Shown: piece after piece, positions 1 through 5,384 of the stretch
Layout: each line of letters opens with the position of its first letter
How positions within the stretch are numbered: position 1 is the stretch's first letter
NCBI GenBank assembly: GCA_015295885.1
Contig: DVEE01000423.1
Coordinates: forward strand, 1 to 7,789
DNA from: Leptolyngbyaceae cyanobacterium M65_K2018_010
GTDB lineage: Bacteria; Cyanobacteriota; Cyanobacteriia; Phormidesmidales; Phormidesmidaceae
Direction of reading: 5' to 3'
DNA: 7,789 nt
Notes under the pieces: model-generated
What the model saw: the letters and a program-made list of their open reading frames with translations, nothing else
The model's database searches: none
What the model was told of the DNA's origin: nothing
Translations under genes and position numbers: made by a program

Positions 1-1
1 C

Positions 2-688
2 GGGGCCAGCCCCCCGGCCCCGCCCCCGCGGCTGGCACTGGGGGATGGATCGCTGATTTACTGGTTTTTAGAGCCCCTGCCGACGGCCGCCCGCGATCGC
101 ATCCTGCCCCCCATCTTGGCCGCCTGGGATCGACTCCGGCAGTTGGGTATTCCTCTGGTGGGTTATCTCAGTGCTTCCCGTAGCAGCGAGGCGCTTAACT
201 TTTTGCGGTTAGCCGCCTGCCCGTTCCCTCAGCCCGATTGCCAGCGGCATTGCCAGGGGCAGGCAGACACCGCCCCCTGTGGTCGATTTATGCCCCTGCG
301 GGATGCGGTGTTTTGGGCCACCTGCTTGGAACCGGGGCAGCGGAGTCCATTTTGGCGCAGTTCTGCGGCTATCCTAGACCTCTACGGCCCGCAGCGGGTT
401 TATTTTTGCTATCTCCATGTGGGGGCCGAGGTGGCCCGGGTGGAGGTGCCCGAATGGGTACTGGCGGATCGCGATCGCTGTGACCTGGCCCTGCGGATGG
501 TATTAGCCCAGGTGCAGAAGGGCTATGGCTACCCCGTGGCCCTGGCCGAAGCCCATAATCAGGCGGTGGTGCGTGGCGGCGATCGGGCTCGATTTTTTGC
601 CCTGCTAGAGCGGGAAATGGTGCGGGCGGGGCTTAAAAATATTGGTATTTCCTACAAGGAAGCCCGCAAGCGGGGTAGTATCGCCTAA
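2..688 (+). CDS. NurA-domain DNA repair nuclease, 5'-truncated by window start
   Basis: The frame is open from the first bases and ends at TAA 686-688, giving 228 visible residues; the N-terminus lies outside the window. An Asp-Gly-Ser-Leu motif at 44-55 follows a proline-rich stretch and matches the metal-binding Asp motif of NurA nucleases. A His in AHNQAVV (codon 554-556), followed by GGDRARFFALLE, matches the conserved C-terminal His region. NurA proteins are 5'-3' exo/endonucleases that work with the HerA ATPase in DNA end resection in archaea. The role of the cyanobacterial relatives is less clear, and no herA is visible here. A four-cysteine cluster (C-x6-C-x3-C-x8-C, codons 218-280) sits between the motifs and could bind metal. 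The frame contains two HIP1 sites. The family call is fairly confident; the exact substrate is not known. Confidence 0.75.
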   Translation, partial: GASPPAPPPRLALGDGSLIYWFLEPLPTAARDRILPPILAAWDRLRQLGIPLVGYLSASRSSEALNFLRLAACPFPQPDCQRHCQGQADTAPCGRFMPLRDAVFWATCLEPGQRSPFWRSSAAILDLYGPQRVYFCYLHVGAEVARVEVPEWVLADRDRCDLALRMVLAQVQKGYGYPVALAEAHNQAVVRGGDRARFFALLEREMVRAGLKNIGISYKEARKRGSIA

Positions 689-719
689 GCAATAGATTTC
701 ACGCTACGCCCTAGAGTTT

Positions 720-735
720 CAGAAATCAGTTTCTG
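720..735 (+). terminator. Weak hairpin after the NurA gene
   Basis: CAGAAA and TTTCTG form a 6-bp perfect stem around the loop TCAG, 31 bases past the NurA stop codon. No T-run follows, so it is at best a weak or non-canonical terminator. It could instead belong to the structured stretch immediately downstream. Confidence 0.25.
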
Positions 736-746
736 TGAAGGTGTAG

Positions 747-856
747 TGAAGCACAACCGGTCCCTTTTACGGGCCTAGGCCTTATGGTTCTGCCACCCCC
801 TAGCGGTTCCTCGGGGATGGCGGCGTCCCCGTCGTTGCCATGGTTGTTGTGCTTCA
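747..856 (+). ncRNA. Candidate structured RNA or 5' leader upstream of the WD40 gene
   Basis: TGAAGCACAAC (747-757) is perfectly complementary to GTTGTGCTTCA (846-856), an 11-bp closing helix. Inside, 784-787 pairs with 838-841 (AUGG/CCAU). GCCACCCC (792-799) pairs with GGGG-a-UGGC (813-821), and CGGCG (821-825) pairs with CGUCG (830-834). A competing hairpin, CGGGGA (812-817) with UCCCCG (826-831), shares the GGGG of the first, so two folds exclude each other. The structure ends 9 bases before the WD40 ATG at 866. It may be an independent small RNA, a regulatory leader, or a small inverted-repeat (MITE-like) element. I do not recognise a known family. It lacks the conserved loop of SRP RNA, and I cannot match it to 6S RNA. 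No convincing promoter is visible upstream. Confidence 0.35.
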
Positions 857-865
857 TCCCAGTCT

Positions 866-1915
866 ATGTTCCCTGACCAACCTTCAATCATGCCTGCCGC
901 CGTTCCTAATCCCCCTGCCCCTCAGGATGAGAACGACTCGACCCGGTCAGTGTCCCCTGGCGAGCCCCAGGTGGTGGCGGAGATTTCTCCCCAAACCGCC
1001 CATCGTTGGGAGTGCACCCGTGTGATGACGGGCCATACCAGTTGGGTGCGTTCCGTAGCGGTCAGTGGCGATGGCAACTTTTTAGTCAGCGGCAGTGGCG
1101 ATAAAACCCTGCGAGTTTGGAATCTGGCCACCGGCCACCTCCTCCATTGCCTGACCGAGCACCAGGCTTGGATTCGGGATGTGGCCATTAGCCCGGACAG
1201 TCGCTTGCTGGCCAGCGTCTGCAATGACAACAGCGTCCGGCTCTGGAATTTGCATAATGGCCAATGCCTGGGTCGGCTTGCAGGCCACAGCAGTTGGGTG
1301 CGGGCGGTGGTGTTTAGTGCCGATGGCCAGTACCTGTTCAGCGGTGGCCAAGATAATCACATCTGTGCCTGGCAGGTTAAAACGCAAACCCTGCTCCATC
1401 GATTTAATGGCCACTCCCACTGGGTGCGATCCCTGGCGGTGAGCGCCGATGGCACGACCCTGGTGAGCGGTAGCCACGACCATACCATTCGCCTCTATCG
1501 GCTGATGGGCAAAGGCACCAACTGGGTTCTCAAGGGTCACCAGGGGGAGGTTTTATCCGTGGCGGTGAGCCCCAATAACTGGCTCTTGGCCAGCGCCAGC
1601 GCCGACTGCACGGTGCGATTTTGGAAACTCAATAGTGGCCGAGCCATCACCAGTTTCAAGGCCCATTCCGCCGCGGTCAACCGGGTTGCCTTTAGCCCCC
1701 TGGGCACCCTTCTGGCCACCGCCAGTAATGACGGGACGATTCGCCTGTGGCGTATTGACCAGGGCAAGTTGGTGGCCATTCTCCGGGGCCACGACGGTTG
1801 GGTTTGGTCCGTAGCCTTTGTGCCCACCGCCGATGGCGTACCGGCCCTGGTCAGTGCCGGCTGGGATGGGACGATTCGCCTCTGGCAGTATCGGCCTCGC
1901 TCCGGTCAAAACTGA
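866..1915 (+). CDS. WD40-repeat protein, single seven-bladed beta-propeller
   Basis: The product is 349 residues. Residues 1-50 form a proline/acid-rich, probably disordered leader. They are followed by seven WD40 repeats whose Gly-His (or Glu-His, Ala-His) marks fall at residues 56, 98, 140, 182, 224, 266 and 308, exactly 42 apart. Each repeat ends in a Trp-Asp-like pair (VW, LW, AW, LY, FW, LW, LW) with a typical SxSxDxTIRLW strand. Seven blades are enough to close one propeller, so the protein is probably a scaffold for protein binding. No kinase, caspase or NACHT domain is attached, unlike many large cyanobacterial WD40 proteins. There is no signal peptide. ATG 866 is used here; ATG 890 (Met9) is equally possible because neither has a clear ribosome-binding site. 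The 3' end overlaps the convergent sdhB by 10 bp. The binding partner is unknown. Confidence 0.88.
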   Translation: MFPDQPSIMPAAVPNPPAPQDENDSTRSVSPGEPQVVAEISPQTAHRWECTRVMTGHTSWVRSVAVSGDGNFLVSGSGDKTLRVWNLATGHLLHCLTEHQAWIRDVAISPDSRLLASVCNDNSVRLWNLHNGQCLGRLAGHSSWVRAVVFSADGQYLFSGGQDNHICAWQVKTQTLLHRFNGHSHWVRSLAVSADGTTLVSGSHDHTIRLYRLMGKGTNWVLKGHQGEVLSVAVSPNNWLLASASADCTVRFWKLNSGRAITSFKAHSAAVNRVAFSPLGTLLATASNDGTIRLWRIDQGKLVAILRGHDGWVWSVAFVPTADGVPALVSAGWDGTIRLWQYRPRSGQN

Positions 1916-2643
1916 GCCCGCAGGTATTCCCGCCGCATGCGGCTGATCGCATCAATGGAAATACCCTTGGGGCATACGGCCTGGCATTCACCGTGGTTAG
2001 AGCAGTCGCCGAAGCCTTCCTGGGTCATCTGTTCGGCCATGGCGACAACCCGGGCTTTGCGTTCGGGATGGCCCTGGGGCAGCAGGGAGAGATGGGCCAC
2101 TTTGGCCGCCGTAAACAGGGACGCCGAGGCATTGGGGCAGGCCGCCACACAGGCCCCGCAGCCGATACAGGTGGCATAGTCAAAGGCCCGATCGGCGTCG
2201 GCCTTGGCCACCAGTAAGGTATTGGCCTCCGGGGCTGAGCCGGTTTTCACCGAAATGTAGCCACCGGCCATCATGATCCGATCCAGGGGGGTGCGATCCA
2301 CCACTAGGTCTTTAATCACGGGGCAGGCCTGGGCTCGCCAGGGCTCCACGGTAATCACATCACCGGCCTGAAAATGCCGCAGGTAAAGCTGGCAGGTGGC
2401 GGTTTTTGGCTGACCACCGTGGGCCTTACCGTTGATCATGACGCCGCAGGATCCGCAGATCCCCTCTCGGCAGTCGTAGTCAAACTCTATGGGCTCTTGC
2501 CCAGCCTGGGTGAGTTGCTCATTCAGCCCATCCAGCAACTCCAGGAACGACATATCTGGATGGGCATCCGCCACGGTGTAGGTTTCAAAGCGACCGGGCG
2601 AGTCAGATCGGGCCTGGCGCCAGACCTTCAGATGGAGTTCCAT
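1906..2643 (-). CDS. sdhB: Succinate dehydrogenase/fumarate reductase iron-sulfur subunit
   Basis: The product is 245 residues, the usual length. It carries electrons from the flavoprotein subunit (FAD site) to quinone at the membrane, linking the TCA cycle to respiration. The N-terminal ferredoxin domain has Cys58, Cys63, Cys66 and Cys84 for the 2Fe-2S cluster (CREGICGSC then TC). The C-terminal domain has CIGCGACVAACP (Cys159, 162, 165, 169) and CSNHGECQAVCPKG (Cys214, 220, 224). By analogy with E. coli SdhB, 159/162/165/224 hold 4Fe-4S and 169/214/220 hold 3Fe-4S. All ligands are present, so the protein should be functional. No sdhA or membrane anchor gene is nearby, as is common in cyanobacteria where sdh genes are scattered. 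A TATAAT box lies 32 bases upstream, inside the end of the DUF4149 gene. Fumarate reductase cannot be excluded from sequence alone. Confidence 0.93.
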   Translation of the reverse strand: MELHLKVWRQARSDSPGRFETYTVADAHPDMSFLELLDGLNEQLTQAGQEPIEFDYDCREGICGSCGVMINGKAHGGQPKTATCQLYLRHFQAGDVITVEPWRAQACPVIKDLVVDRTPLDRIMMAGGYISVKTGSAPEANTLLVAKADADRAFDYATCIGCGACVAACPNASASLFTAAKVAHLSLLPQGHPERKARVVAMAEQMTQEGFGDCSNHGECQAVCPKGISIDAISRMRREYLRAQF

Positions 2644-2675
2644 GGACTACGAAGCGGGAAGGGATTGCTGTCGCT

Positions 2676-2681
2676 ATTATA
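2676..2681 (-). promoter_or_regulatory. Candidate -10 box for sdhB
   Basis: A perfect TATAAT on the minus strand lies 32 bases before the sdhB ATG and overlaps the TAA stop of the DUF4149 gene (2677-2679). No good -35 is visible at 16-18 bp spacing. sdhB may therefore have its own promoter as well as readthrough from DUF4149. Confidence 0.4.
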
Positions 2682-3231
2682 ACGTTTCGCTCACCTGCAG
2701 GTCTTGGAAGAAGAGGCTGAGTAAAGTGCCACAGCCCAGTAGCTTGAGGGCTTCCAGGCCAAAGTAGAGGGCGTGGAGCTGGTTCATGCCAGCGGGTAGA
2801 GCCGCCGCCGGGTCCAGGGCCCTTAAGGAGGCCCCCAGGGCTGCCATGGCCGGAGATAGGCCGTAGGTGAGACCCAGGGTAATGGCCAGGAGGGCCAGGG
2901 CAATTTCAACGGCCCAGCGACTGCGAATCCCACTCACCCGCACCCCCTGATCATCGCGGGCTTGGCGGGCAACCAGCAACCCCGTGAGGATCAGGGCGGC
3001 GCAGACCAGTTCGAGCCGGTTAAACACCCAAAACAGGCTGTAGCCGGCCGCCCCAAAATCCGCCTGGCTCATCATACCGCTGACGAAGAGGCCAGGCATG
3101 ATGACCAGGTCCATCAGTAAACTGCTGCTGAACCAAAAGGTCAGGGACAGCAAGATCACCCCAAACCAGTTGAGGGATTTTAAGCTTGGATTTGACAGCG
3201 TATTCATAGGTTTTAAAACCCCGTAAAACAT
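2677..3231 (-). CDS. DUF4149-domain integral membrane protein
   Basis: The product is 184 residues with about four hydrophobic helices near residues 22-46, 64-88, 106-130 and 151-174. The first helix carries WFSSSLLMDLVIMPGL and the second carries SLFWVFNRLELVCAALILTG, both typical of the DUF4149 family as found in cyanobacteria. The function of the family is not established, and nothing here shows a catalytic motif. The loop at 88-106 is charged (ARQARDDQG) and is probably exposed at a membrane face. The ATG at 3231 gives the longest frame. Met9 (ATG at 3207) is a plausible alternative, since the following NTLSNPSLKSL resembles a natural cytoplasmic N-terminus. It lies 33 bp upstream of sdhB on the same strand, so co-transcription is possible. 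A functional link to succinate dehydrogenase is only inference. Confidence 0.82.
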   Translation of the reverse strand: MFYGVLKPMNTLSNPSLKSLNWFGVILLSLTFWFSSSLLMDLVIMPGLFVSGMMSQADFGAAGYSLFWVFNRLELVCAALILTGLLVARQARDDQGVRVSGIRSRWAVEIALALLAITLGLTYGLSPAMAALGASLRALDPAAALPAGMNQLHALYFGLEALKLLGCGTLLSLFFQDLQVSETL

Positions 3232-3318
3232 CTTGGGCAGATCCGCCCTGCAGCGCCTGCGGACCCGCCAGGTATCTATAGCTTCAGCCTACCGAACTTT
3301 CGTCGCCGCCAGCGTGAA

Positions 3319-3390
3319 CTATTTTTTCCGCTGGGAGGCCATCCAGGCCTCAAGGTTACCGACCCAGCCCAGGCCAAAGTCCACCCCCAT
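3319..3390 (-). CDS. Possible small ORF, 23 residues, unrecognised
   Basis: In the gap between DUF4149 and the HAD gene, an ATG at 3388-3390 opens a 23-codon frame ending at TAG 3319-3321 (MGVDFGLGWVGNLEAWMASQ, then RKK). The same frame stays open upstream to about 3430 without an ATG or GTG start. Codon choice (GGC, CTG, GCC) resembles the neighbouring genes. The frame could be a genuine small protein, the remnant of a longer gene, or chance. It resembles no protein that I recognise. Confidence 0.2.
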   Translation of the reverse strand: MGVDFGLGWVGNLEAWMASQRKK

Positions 3391-3520
3391 AAGCCTTTGG
3401 GCGTTAGCTGGCAGGGCGGCCGTGGCCCTGGGGTTGATAAAAGTTCAGGTTGCTTAATAAACTGAAACTTGCCCTAGCCCCAACTCGTCAACCGGGGAAT
3501 TTAGCCACAGGCTAGACACC

Positions 3521-4129
3521 ATGATTACGCACATTGTTTCTGATATGGGTGGGGTTCTGGTCGAACTACAGTGGCAGGATCGAGTCGAAAAGCTGCTGAA
3601 CCGCCCTCTACCCATGGAGGACCTGCACCGCCTTTGGGTGAGTGCCCCCAGCACCGTCGATTTTGAAAGTGGCCGCACGGATTTCGATCAGTTTGCGGCG
3701 GCGTTTATCCAGGAGTTTGATCTGGCCATCAGCCCGGCCACCCTTCAGCAGGAGTTTTTAGAAATTGTGCAGGCACCTCTGCCCCGTTGCGACCAACTGC
3801 TCAGGGCGCTTAAGCCGCGTTATCACCTGTCGCTGCTCTCCAATACCAACCCGGCCCATTACCAAAAGTTGCGCGATCGCTACACCTTCTTTGACCACTT
3901 CGATCAGCTCTTTCTCTCCTACCAACTGGGGGTTATGAAGCCCAGCCCCACTATCTTTGAATTCGTCCTCGACCAATTGGGCACTGCCCCCGAGCAGGTG
4001 GCGTTTTTTGACGATGGCGCTGGCAATGTGGAGGCGGCGCGCCGTCTGGGCATCCAGGCCTTTCGAGTGGATTCCCCCGACCAGATTTGGGCCGTCGTTG
4101 AAAAGCTGAGCCTGGATGGGACTCCCTAG
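3521..4129 (+). CDS. HAD-superfamily phosphatase (subfamily IA, YihX-like)
   Basis: The product is 202 residues, the normal length for a small-cap HAD hydrolase. Motif I is SDMGGVLVEL with nucleophile Asp8. The usual second Asp (DxD) is replaced by Gly10, as in E. coli YihX (DLGNV), a sugar-phosphate phosphatase. Motif II is LSLLSNTN (Ser107), motif III is VMKPSPTIF (Lys140), and motif IV is FFDDGAGNVEAA (Asp164, Asp165, Asn169). Residues 15-90 form the helical cap that usually sets substrate choice. A soluble cytoplasmic phosphatase acting on a small phosphorylated metabolite is likely; the substrate cannot be told from the sequence. ATG 3521 is well placed and followed directly by the first beta strand. 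No strong ribosome-binding site is seen. The gene converges on sodX with a 28-bp gap. Confidence 0.87.
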   Translation: MITHIVSDMGGVLVELQWQDRVEKLLNRPLPMEDLHRLWVSAPSTVDFESGRTDFDQFAAAFIQEFDLAISPATLQQEFLEIVQAPLPRCDQLLRALKPRYHLSLLSNTNPAHYQKLRDRYTFFDHFDQLFLSYQLGVMKPSPTIFEFVLDQLGTAPEQVAFFDDGAGNVEAARRLGIQAFRVDSPDQIWAVVEKLSLDGTP

Positions 4130-4164
4130 GGCCAGGGGGAGCCGGACGACCAACCCCCTAGGGC
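4124..4164. terminator. Candidate bidirectional terminator between HAD gene and sodX
   Basis: Two copies of CCCTAGGGC (4124-4132 and 4156-4164) flank a 23-base spacer. Because the first eight bases are palindromic, the copies can pair as hairpin arms. GGGGG (4135-4139) can alternatively pair with CCCCC (4154-4158). Each copy holds the stop codon of one of the two convergent genes (TAG 4127-4129 and minus-strand TAG 4158-4160). There is no T-run, so terminator strength is uncertain. Confidence 0.35.
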
Positions 4165-4538
4165 AACCGACAGATGACCTGTCCCAGCAGGGCAGCCCTA
4201 CCCACCGGGCCAAAGGTGCGACTGTCGGTGCTGGCGGTTTCGTTTAACCCCCGGAGGAAGCAGGCTTCCCCCTGCCGGTAGGCGACCCACTTAATCAGCC
4301 GCAGGTCTGGTTGGCCGGGGTGTTGGGCCACCACCAAATCGCCGGGCTGGGGTAGGCGCTGGCGGTAGGCCTGGGGATTGATCAGCACTTCCTCCCCCGG
4401 TTGGAGCAGGGGCTGCATGGACTGGCCTATCACTCGAAACCGGCGCCGGCGGCCCAACCACCAGCCCAGGAGGTCGGCAATCTGGCTGGAACGCAGGGTT
4501 TGGGGGGGCAGAACGGGGGGAGGGGCGGAAGCTGCCAT
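4158..4538 (-). CDS. sodX: Nickel-type superoxide dismutase maturation protease
   Basis: The product is 126 residues from ATG 4538. It is a serine-lysine peptidase of the S24/S26 (signal peptidase-like) group that removes the SodN pro-peptide. FRVIGQSMQPLLQPGE carries the nucleophile Ser40 next to Met. Lys83 in LRLIKWV is the general base. DSRTFGPVG (105-113) is the conserved C-terminal box. There is no transmembrane anchor, so it should act in the cytoplasm on newly made SodN. An upstream TTG at 4583 would add 15 residues, but it lies in the T-run of an intrinsic terminator and its extension is encoded by tandem repeats, so I prefer ATG 4538. It is 93 bp downstream of sodN on the same strand, the typical order. 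Assignment rests on the motifs plus this linkage. Confidence 0.9.
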   Translation of the reverse strand: MAASAPPPVLPPQTLRSSQIADLLGWWLGRRRRFRVIGQSMQPLLQPGEEVLINPQAYRQRLPQPGDLVVAQHPGQPDLRLIKWVAYRQGEACFLRGLNETASTDSRTFGPVGRAALLGQVICRLP

Positions 4539-4546
4539 GGACTCAC

Positions 4547-4570
4547 GGCCATTACCAAGGCCATTACAAA
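4547..4570. repeat. Tandem 12-bp duplication upstream of sodX
   Basis: GGCCATTACCAA (4547-4558) is followed directly by GGCCATTACAAA (4559-4570); eleven of twelve bases are identical. It lies just upstream of the sodX ATG, in the untranslated part of the transcript if that start is right. Confidence 0.7.
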
Positions 4571-4581
4571 GGGCGCGAAGC

Positions 4582-4603
4582 AAAAAGGCGCGAAACCGCG
4601 CCT
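4582..4603 (-). terminator. Intrinsic terminator between sodN and sodX
   Basis: On the minus strand the sequence reads AGGCGCG-GTTT-CGCGCCT followed by T's: a 7-bp perfect GC-rich stem, a 4-base loop and a 5-T run (4582-4586). This is a textbook factor-independent terminator about 30 bases after the sodN stop. It sits before sodX, so sodX would depend on readthrough or on its own promoter. A second GGCGCGAA copy at 4572-4579 (the stem copy is 4587-4594) could compete for pairing with CGCGCC at 4597-4602. Confidence 0.75.
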
Positions 4604-4631
4604 CAGATCAAAGGGGCCCCAGGAGGGGGAA

Positions 4632-5105
4632 CTAGCTGGCAGTGTACCAGGACACGTCACGGTTCTTGGTGGCCCAGAATATCCCATGGATTTTCTGCAC
4701 GGCCTCCATCAGCTCATGGGCGTGTTGGAGACTGACTTCCACCTTGCAGGCAGAGCACAGCTTGGCCGCCTTCCAAAAGGTGTCGTGCAGGTCAGGAAAC
4801 TGCTCCAGATGAACCGGCTTAAAGTAGTCGGTCCAGAGAATCAGCAGCTCATCCTTGGTGATTTGGGCTTGCTCTTCTTTGATGGCGGTATAGCGAGAAA
4901 AGGTGTTGTGGTAGGCAATCGAGGCGGCTTTATCACCCGCAGCCGGGGGTTCTAGGTCGAGCAGTTTTTTGGTCATAGACAGCACGGCCTCAGCGGCAAC
5001 CCGCGCTGAGGAGGGGTCGTAGACGCCACAGGGGCCATCACAGTGGGCATGGACGGCAGGGGCCGGGAACCAGGTTTGGAACTGGGAAATGGCTTGTTTC
5101 AGCAT
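4632..5105 (-). CDS. sodN: Nickel superoxide dismutase precursor
   Basis: The product is 157 residues from ATG 5105. It disproportionates superoxide to oxygen and hydrogen peroxide using nickel. The diagnostic nickel-hook motif HCDGPCGVYDP follows a 20-residue pro-peptide ending in PAVHA. Cleavage before His21 gives a mature N-terminus of His1, Cys2 and Cys6, the known Ni ligands. The mature chain of 137 residues is all-helical by composition, as in known homohexameric Ni-SODs. GTG at 5111 would add two residues; ATG is preferred, with a weak GGA about 9 bases ahead. sodX follows, separated by a strong terminator that should make sodN the abundant product. A possible promoter lies about 160 bases upstream (5263-5291). 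The family call is near certain because the hook motif is intact. Confidence 0.96.
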   Translation of the reverse strand: MLKQAISQFQTWFPAPAVHAHCDGPCGVYDPSSARVAAEAVLSMTKKLLDLEPPAAGDKAASIAYHNTFSRYTAIKEEQAQITKDELLILWTDYFKPVHLEQFPDLHDTFWKAAKLCSACKVEVSLQHAHELMEAVQKIHGIFWATKNRDVSWYTAS

Positions 5106-5190
5106 AATCACGTCCGAAGGTTAATTGCGTCTCAGCGATGAGCTACTCCATTCCTTGGGCACCCTAACCCCGGAGCCTGCTTGCCCTCTA

Positions 5191-5243
5191 CCCTGGCACC
5201 AGGGCTGGGACAGAATTCTATCCCCATGGGGGGTAGGGGGATA
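5191..5243. other. Hairpins in the sodN 5' leader
   Basis: Two inverted repeats lie between sodN and the nuclease gene. CCCTGG (5191-5196) pairs with CCAGGG (5199-5204). TATCCCC (5219-5225) pairs with GGGGATA (5237-5243) around an 11-base loop. If sodN is transcribed from the upstream promoter, both are in its leader. A regulatory role is not shown. Confidence 0.35.
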
Positions 5244-5262
5244 GCCCTAGGAAACCATTCCA

Positions 5263-5291
5263 TTGTTATCGGTTGTGGGGTTCTTGTGCAA
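5263..5291 (-). promoter_or_regulatory. Candidate sodN promoter
   Basis: On the minus strand TTGCAC (-35, 5286-5291) is separated by exactly 17 bp from TAACAA (-10, 5263-5268). The -35 is good and the -10 is weak. It would give a leader of about 150 bases before the sodN ATG. Confidence 0.35.
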
Positions 5292-5370
5292 CCGTCCTCA
5301 ACCTGGGTCGTTCTAGGGGGCAGGATGGGGGCCGTGGGGTGGGGCCCCGGGTAACCTGAGGAAAGCTTCT

Positions 5371-5376
5371 AGGGGA
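5371..5376 (+). promoter_or_regulatory. Ribosome-binding site of the nuclease gene
   Basis: AGGGGA ends 8 bases before ATG 5385 but only 2 bases before the in-frame GTG 5379. This spacing favours ATG 5385 as the start. It is one of the few clear Shine-Dalgarno-like sites in the window. Confidence 0.55.
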
Positions 5377-5384
5377 ACGTGGCG

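Noticed and set aside
747..856. SRP RNA, tmRNA or RNase P RNA
   Set aside because: The conserved GGAA-type SRP loop, the tmRNA tRNA-like ends and the RNase P core motifs are all absent, and the length does not fit tmRNA or RNase P.
726..857. 43-codon minus-strand frame (begins MKHNNHGNDGD) covering the structured stretch
   Set aside because: It follows the inverted repeat exactly and has an odd Gly/Pro/Arg-rich composition. It is more likely an accidental frame in structured DNA than a gene.
1082..1540. Long minus-strand frames opposite the WD40 gene
   Set aside because: They arise from the 126-bp repeat periodicity and GC-rich codons of the WD40 gene and have no independent support.
3233..3457. 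74-residue plus-strand frame between DUF4149 and the HAD gene
   Set aside because: Its composition is unlike a folded protein, it has no recognisable motif and no ribosome-binding site, and it begins in the divergent promoter region.
4158..4583. TTG 4583 as the sodX start
   Set aside because: The added 15 residues come from tandem repeats and the T-run of the sodN terminator. ATG 4538 gives a normal-length family member.
4401..4955. 184-residue plus-strand frame opposite sodX and sodN
   Set aside because: It is a shadow of sodN-sodX. Both of those carry diagnostic motifs, and this one runs through the terminator hairpin.
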